Below are positions 6,356 to 6,389 of a stretch of 6,389 bases of DNA, piece by piece (position 1 is the first letter of the stretch; the number at the start of each line of letters is the position of its first letter). A program made the translations under genes and the position numbers. Source of the stretch: Acetobacteraceae bacterium (GTDB lineage: Bacteria > Pseudomonadota > Alphaproteobacteria > Acetobacterales > Acetobacteraceae); NCBI GenBank assembly GCA_027489135.1, contig JAIYAI010000163.1, forward strand, positions 1-6,389, in the 5' to 3' direction. Under the pieces are notes generated by a model that was not told the origin of the DNA, made no database searches, and worked only from the letters and a program-made list of their open reading frames with translations.

Positions 6356-6389
6356 TAGACTGCTGCAAGCTTTCTGGATGAGAACAGGC

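Overview
The window looks like an accessory region of a high-GC Gram-negative genome, probably an alphaproteobacterium (Acetobacteraceae, Methylobacterium or Azospirillum-like). This guess rests on the strong G/C bias at third codon positions, the type of calcium-binding secreted adhesin, and the two IS families. The taxon is an inference; no rRNA or housekeeping gene is present.

Region 1 (1-1941, + strand) is the 3' part of a large gene for a secreted surface protein. It encodes tandem cadherin-like repeats of about 101 residues (303 bp), then five RTX-type glycine/aspartate nonapeptides, then a C-terminus of the type I secretion kind. The start of the gene lies before the window.

Region 2 (1951-6028) is a nest of two insertion sequences. 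The outer one is an IS701-family element whose 18-bp ends match at 17 positions. Its transposase gene (minus strand) is interrupted by a complete IS66-family element (3263-5819) flanked by a perfect 8-bp duplication, gcagcagg. Removing the IS66 and one copy of the duplication rejoins the IS701 transposase in frame and leaves an element of 1513 bp. The IS66 carries tnpA, tnpB and tnpC in the usual order, also on the minus strand. tnpC is split by a frameshift in a GC-rich palindromic stretch. The IS701 transposase has a second, independent lesion: a one-base frameshift in a G5 run near its C-terminus. Neither element looks autonomous as read.

Region 3 (6029-6389) holds one small unrecognised ORF on the + strand (6090-6350). 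Its stop codon lies in an imperfect hairpin.

Taken together: an adhesin gene ends, and 9 bp after its stop codon an IS701 has inserted that was later hit by an IS66. All transposase genes point leftward, towards the 3' end of the adhesin gene, with no visible terminator between. I see no defence system, CRISPR array, tRNA or new pathway. The noteworthy content is the nested insertion, the two frameshifts and the homogenised adhesin repeats.
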